Positions 48,498-53,323 of a stretch of 53,323 bases of DNA are shown one piece after another (position 1 is the first letter of the stretch; every line of letters begins with the position of its first letter). The notes under the pieces were generated by a model. The model saw only the letters and a program-made list of their open reading frames with translations, made no database searches and was not told where the DNA came from. Position numbers and translations under genes: made by a program. This DNA is from Rhizophagus sp. LPA8_4_AMF (lineage: Eukaryota; Glomeromycota; Glomeromycetes; Glomerales; Glomeraceae). The DNA is taken from the NCBI GenBank assembly GCA_021464525.1, contig JADRCO010000109.1:1-53323 (forward strand), given 5' to 3'.

Positions 48498-49020
48498 ATG
48501 TCTTCAAATTTTTGACAGAATCATCCAACATTATGAAAATGGATTTGAAACAGAATTAAGTTATGATGCTATTTTTATGCAAGAGGAACCAATTGTTAGA
48601 GTGCATTTTCTAATAATGGGCTAAAAAGAAAGATGGAAATTTATTTTCAGAAAACTTACATCCATTAATTTTTATATTCAAGTATTTTCAATTGAACATA
48701 AAATTGAAATTTTTATATCAAAATTCCTACTGATATTCTTGAAACAGTTTATTAACATGAAACATTTATGAATTTATAGAATCTTTATCTTGAAATTATT
48801 TGTATAGATTCTAAAATATTATTTTATTCTAATAATTTAAAAGCTTATTTATTAAAATTATTATTAAAAAGGATGATTTATATATGAATAAAAGTGAAAG
48901 TGAAAGATTTTATTAAATGGTATTTTGCTCAATATGAAAATATTAATAATGATTCTAATAAATGAAATAAAAAGATATTAATTAAATAAATTGAAAATTT
49001 ATTATATATATTTGTTTCTT
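48498..49020 (+). pseudogene. Decayed BTB-BACK gene (copy 4)
   Basis: Begins ATGTCTTCAAATTTT (MSSNF, like MSSKF of copy 2), then pieces equivalent to YDVIIYAGEEP, and a BACK-like part around 48725-48930. The block ACTGATATTCTTGAAACAG near 48730 is nearly identical to copy 3 DNA. Many stops and frame changes are present from the fifth codon on, the intron and its flanks are lost, and no TLDc follows. The more A+T-rich composition compared with the intact genes suggests long decay. Confidence 0.78.
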
Positions 49021-51716
49021 TAGTAATTAAATTTTATAATATTAATTTTTTGATTAAAAAAAAAGTTCTTCATATTATAATAAAAAAAAGGTTTATTATA
49101 ATTTTATATATTCAAATAAAGATTATTATAAGTATATTGTAAATTAAAATTGACATTTATTTTAAATATATTTTAAGTATAAACTCTTTTTATAGGAAAT
49201 TATAAAAAAATTCTTTTTTTTTTCACAGCATATGGTGAAGTTTATCAGAGTTAATTTTAATTTATCAGTGGAAAACATTTTCTATACAAGTAAAAGTGTG
49301 TGACAACACTTACATCTTAGAAATAACACTCCCTGCAGTTTACAGAAAAGTGTTTAAGAACTTATGAAATCATAAAAAATAAAATACAATTCATTTAATT
49401 TGTTTTAATAAAATGAATCAATCAATAATATTTAATATTTATTATATTATTATTTTATTTATTAAATATTTGCAAAAAATATTAAAATAAATTTAAATTT
49501 TTATAAAAAATTTTTGTTTTTTATTTATTTGAAAATGGTATCAAATAGAATTTCAGATATTTAATATATAATTTATAACTGATTTAATATTTTTTATTCT
49601 TTTAGTTTTTTGATGATTATCTTAAAATTTAATAATTACATTGCAATAAATTTTTTTTGTTTATAGAATTTATTAATAGTTATAATTTAAAAAAAAATAA
49701 ATTGGATTATTGGATGACTAATAAATAATTGTAAAAAGCTGATTTTTAATTTTTAAATTTGGTTAAATTTACTTTTCTTTATTAGTAAAGTTATGATTTA
49801 TTTCATATATATTTATAAATGGAAATTCAATTTTGATAAATTATTTTTTAAATTGCAATATTTATTTGTTAATTTAAATATTAATAAAAATATATAAAAG
49901 TTCTATTAGTTGAAAAAGTAATATTAGATATTATTAATAAATTTAGAAGAAACAAAAATAAACCCTTTATCAAATTGGTAATTAAAATGTTTTTAGAGAT
50001 GAAGTAATAGAGATATAAAGAAAAACCATTATTAAAAGTAATTTTATAATGTTAGATAATATCAATTTAAAGGAAAAAAAGCAGGAGTTTTTATGAAAAT
50101 GAAAATAATAATAATTAAACATGAATAAAAATTGTAAAGAATAGATGTATTTAGATAGGATTTACCATTTTATAGTATGTTTTATTTATTGTATAATTGT
50201 ATATTTTTATTATTTTATATATATATATACAGTATTATTAAAAAGTCATTTTTAATATTTTTTTCAATAAATTTCCAATAAAGAAATTCAATTAAAAGGT
50301 AATGCTTTGGCACCTATGATAAAAATAGGTTACTATTTTTATCATTGCAATTTAAGATAAGATTTTTATATTTAATTATACAGACTTTATACCTTTGTAT
50401 GTATTTTTTCATGTAAAGAAAAAATAATATTAATAATATACTTTATATTTTATTTATTTATATTATAATATTTATTTTTTATTAAAAATATGATAAAAAA
50501 AATTAATAGATATAAGTTTTCTTTATTATTATAATCCATCAAATTATTCAGCCAAAATATGATTTCATAATGTAATTTTTCATTAAGCTTCTCACAAATT
50601 TCATGAATTTCATGGAAAATTGGACTGATAAAGTGGGTTTTAGTAATTAATCATCATTAAATATCAAGAAGTATTTGTAAAACAACATTATATTTAAGTA
50701 TCACAGTAATTTAATACAGTATATAAAAAATGTTAATAAAGCTCACCAGGTGATGGTCACTATACCAGCATTATGATGTACTTTTGGCCAGAATTAAAAA
50801 TATAATAAAATACTGACCGGCATTACATCATAAATTCACCACTGGTAACCGTTCACCAATGGTGATATTTAAAAATACCCCTATAAAAATTATGATAATA
50901 ATTGGTGTTAACCGCGTTTTTTCTTAATCTTGTTCCAGATAAATTTTGAAGTGATGATAAAAATAGTAAACTATTTTTATCACAGGTGCGGGTTATTGGT
51001 TAGATTTGCATAATATTTTTTGTTATGCCATGTAAAACCTGTTTAATTAACCGTCAAAAAAGTTCTACTAATTACAAAAGTATAATACTACAGAACAAGT
51101 AGATATTAATGATGCTTTGTTAAAACCTTTAAATAATAATAGTATGATTTGTTTATATATATTTAATATGCACTGAATATCCGAGTATTTGCATATGGTT
51201 TACATTACCGTAATATTATTATTTGTAATTTAAGTAATCATATATAAATGATTTTAAGATCTCAAATATTTTAGATTACACGATAATTAATGACATATTT
51301 TATTATAAAGAAAAGAGGTTATCCTTAAAACATAAAATGATTTTCCTAGAACATAAATGAGTTAAACTATTATTATATTTAAAAAATATAGCCTATAATA
51401 GCCGTACTCGTTAGAAAATTTGTCAGGCTCATTAGGTATCGCTATATCAGAAAGGAAAAATGATTAAGTAGTTGTCAAGAAAAATAATTTAGGTATAAAT
51501 AAAGTTTCACCATTTTTCATCAAGTGAATTAAAAAGATACACTGAATTTTTCATCGATCGTAACCATACTTTGTGTATCGATATGTTCATCTCAACTTGA
51601 GTGACCCTAGAATTCTTGACTTCATTTTTCCAATTTTGGTTAGAATTCGTTACCTGTATTCTTTAAATTTTCTTAACGTATTTGAAAATTTTTCATGAGC
51701 TACTCCCAATATATCC
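49021..51716. other. A+T-rich gene-free stretch with one MITE
   Basis: No gene recognised. TA run at 50216-50230; the pair AGGTTACTATTTTTATCA (50327) and GTAAACTATTTTTATCAC (50967) is a short direct repeat. The MITE at 50743-50865 is listed separately. Confidence 0.5.
50743..50865. mobile_element. 123-bp MITE with CACCA-type ends
   Basis: The left side reads TCACCAGGTGATGGTCAC, then ACCAGCATTATGATGTA. The right side, reverse-complemented, reads TCACCATTGGTGAACGG, then ACCAGTGG and TTATGATGTAATGCCGG. Blocks are in the same order. The CCGGCATTA word links it to the 29193-29398 and 32480-32700 repeats. No target duplication could be fixed. Confidence 0.6.
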
Positions 51717-52863
51717 TTAAGTACCTACCACCAACTCATCGGTTGGCTGAAATTCTTGAATCACGCTTTCTGCTATATTATCTGCAAATTGTTTGAGGTC
51801 ATTTAAACCCAATTGATCGCATGTAAATTGTTAGTATCATCATATATGTAAGTGATAAATATTATAAACTTACCATTTTTATTTTTTATTCGGATCTTCT
51901 TGATGACCTGCTAGTTAACAAGGTTGCATAAATTGATAATTATCAAAGTAGAAACAAATAATTTGAATACTACCTCTTTATTCGAATTAATAATACTTTT
52001 TCTCTTTAAAGTAGATTCATCAGATTCGTTAATATTTTTATAGAATTCTTTAAATAAGTCGAAATTCCTATAATTGATATTTTTCAAACTATCATTAATT
52101 GATTCATGCATCTTATTTGTGCATAACCTTTGAACTCTGGGATTTAAATTAAATTGTTTTTGTTGTTGATCTTTTATTTGATCAATTTCCATTAACATCG
52201 TATCCTTCAACTTTTCTGCAAATTCTTTAGCAGCTCTCTCCTTTTCAGCCTTTTCTTTGGCAGCTTTTTCTTTCATCTGTTTTCTAATTCTCATTAATGC
52301 CTTATGAGCTACTTGAAGTTTTGCCAATATTTTTATTGGCATCGCATCAGAAAACTCAATATTATCGTTAAATTCTAATGAGAAATAATATGAATTTTGA
52401 GTAGCATCAAAATAAACTCTATACTTAGGAGGTTTATAATCATTCTGATTCGCGATATAAAATTTTTGTAAATTAGTTATTGGTCCTGGACTTGTCATCA
52501 AATGTCTATAGGGACTTGTCGATGAAGGAAAAGCCACATCGATAAAATCTTTAAGATTTTTCTTTAAATCTTCCCTTTTACTACGTAAGATCTCATCAGC
52601 AGAAAATTTATTTATAGATGATTCAGAAAATTTTTGGCGGTCAATAATTTCCACAGGTAAACGAACTTTTTCAGGAGCACCAAGAGATTTGAGAGTAAAA
52701 AAACGGTCGTCATCCTAAAAAAAAATAATAATGACACTTGAAAATAATTTAATTTTCCCCTGTAGGATTTACTTACAATTTCCCTTCCTCCTAAACTCAT
52801 ACGTGGACGCCTTAAACTTTTGCAAGACTTGGAACTACCGGTAGTACGTTTAACGATTCTCAT
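51717..52863 (-). CDS. Unknown protein with basic N-terminus and Ala/Lys/Glu coiled coil
   Basis: Four exons on the minus strand: 52863-52777, 52714-51974, 51910-51874 and 51781-51717 (309 aa). The last intron has a textbook TACTAAC branch site. Exon 3 starts at a tandem acceptor (TAG-CAG), so a version lacking one glutamine is possible. The first 29 residues are strongly basic (KRTTGSSKSCKSLRRPRMSL), as in DNA-, RNA- or microtubule-binding tails. A globular part follows (about 30-150, DDDRFFTLKSLGAPEKVRLP). Residues about 150-205 form a charged helix (RIRKQMKEKAAKEKAEKER), probably coiled coil. No signal peptide, membrane segment or known domain is seen. A nuclear or cytoskeletal role would fit but is only a guess. 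Confidence 0.7.
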
Positions 52864-53270
52864 GTTTATATATATATATATTATTAAGTGCGTAAAATAT
52901 TCAAGTAGTATATATAAGCAATTATGTTATTTGAAGGAATATTTTCTTTTCAAAAGCAAAAAAAAATATTTTTTAAGAAATACGGATATTTAAACTACTT
53001 TTCAATAATTGTTTAATACGAGAACAAAATACAAAAAAAAAAAAATATGTTATTTAAGGGACTTTACATCAACATATTGAACGAACATCCCTGAAATTAG
53101 TCACGTGGTTTAAAAATAACCAATAAGAGCATAAAACACGTTAAAAATCATAAACCTGTGACACAATTTTGGTACAGTATTATTATATAATACGCGTCAG
53201 TACAACATTAGCCGCAGCAGAGACATATAGTTTGACACAATTATTAAGTTACCGTATAGCGCTGCATATA
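52864..53270. other. Upstream region of the unknown gene
   Basis: A TA microsatellite (52867-52880) lies directly before the ATG (minus-strand sense). No other feature is recognised. Confidence 0.45.
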
Positions 53271-53273
53271 GTA

Positions 53274-53323
53274 CCCCCGGTACTATTCAAAAAAGCCAGC
53301 CTAGATTGAATAGTACCCGGGGG
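53274..53323. repeat. GC-rich palindrome at window end
   Basis: CCCCCGGTACTATTCAA and, after about 15 bases, TTGAATAGTACCCGGGGG form near-perfect inverted arms. In a window this rich in A+T such a block is probably a MITE core or terminus. It may continue past the edge. Confidence 0.6.

Noticed and set aside
51785-51830. Alternative reading DQLGLNDLKQFA upstream of the last exon of the unknown gene
   Set aside because: The frame is open but no AG acceptor lies in front of it, while the TACTAAC branch site and TTGCAG acceptor favour the shorter exon.
1-53323. CRISPR arrays, operons, riboswitches, rRNA or tRNA genes
   Set aside because: Looked for regularly spaced repeats, tRNA T-loop words and rRNA-like GC blocks; none found. 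Gene structure is eukaryotic, so prokaryotic systems are not expected.

Overview
This window looks like chromosomal DNA from an arbuscular mycorrhizal fungus, most likely Rhizophagus or a close Glomeromycotina relative. The clues are very high A+T, long gene-poor stretches full of short foldback elements, short GT-AG introns with a fungal TACTAAC branch site in one gene, and members of families that are hugely expanded in these fungi: BTB-BACK-TLDc proteins, a MATA-type HMG-box protein, a MIR-domain protein with a gag-like N-terminus, and a decayed member of the large protein-kinase expansion. The assignment rests on family recognition, not on a database search.

Layout. 1-67 is the tail of a Tc1/mariner-like transposon. 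260-1620 is a decayed kinase gene. 1.6-10.4 kb is A+T-rich and gene-free, with a hAT-type MITE (5821-6071, 8-bp target duplication), a 583-bp foldback element (7415-7997) and a diverged pair of roughly 160-bp repeats. 10.5-18.2 kb is a compact gene block: a gag-like/MIR protein (+), an NDR/LATS-class AGC kinase (+), a zinc metallopeptidase with a jacalin-like C-terminal domain (+) and an HMG-box protein (-). 18.2-24.4 kb is gene-poor. 24.5-28.9 kb is a 15-exon P-type IIC (Na,K/H,K-ATPase alpha-like) pump. 29.6-30.9 kb is a DUF1769/UPF0590 gene (-) convergent with it. 31-34.9 kb holds relics, including a poly(A)-tailed retrocopy with a 16-bp target duplication. 35.0-36.0 kb is a secreted GH25-lysozyme-like gene with a small foldback MITE inside its first intron. 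36.5-49.1 kb is a BTB-TLDc cluster with mirror symmetry: pseudogene (-), intact (-), intact (+), pseudogene (+). A membrane-anchored unknown gene with an apparent +1 frame change (39.4-40.1 kb) sits inside it. 49.1-51.7 kb is A+T-rich with another MITE. 51.7-52.9 kb is a four-exon gene of unknown function (-). The last 50 bases form a GC-rich palindrome.

The genes do not form a pathway. Signalling (NDR kinase), transcription (HMG box), ion transport (pump) and secreted hydrolase functions lie side by side as ordinary individually transcribed fungal genes. Exon models were built by hand from reading frame, GT-AG sites and protein continuity; all are phase-consistent but untested by RNA. The most notable observations are two MITEs built from the same 15-bp module type (35.5 and 47.4 kb), the mirrored BTB-TLDc array, the gag-like/MIR fusion, and the pump's missing membrane carboxylate.
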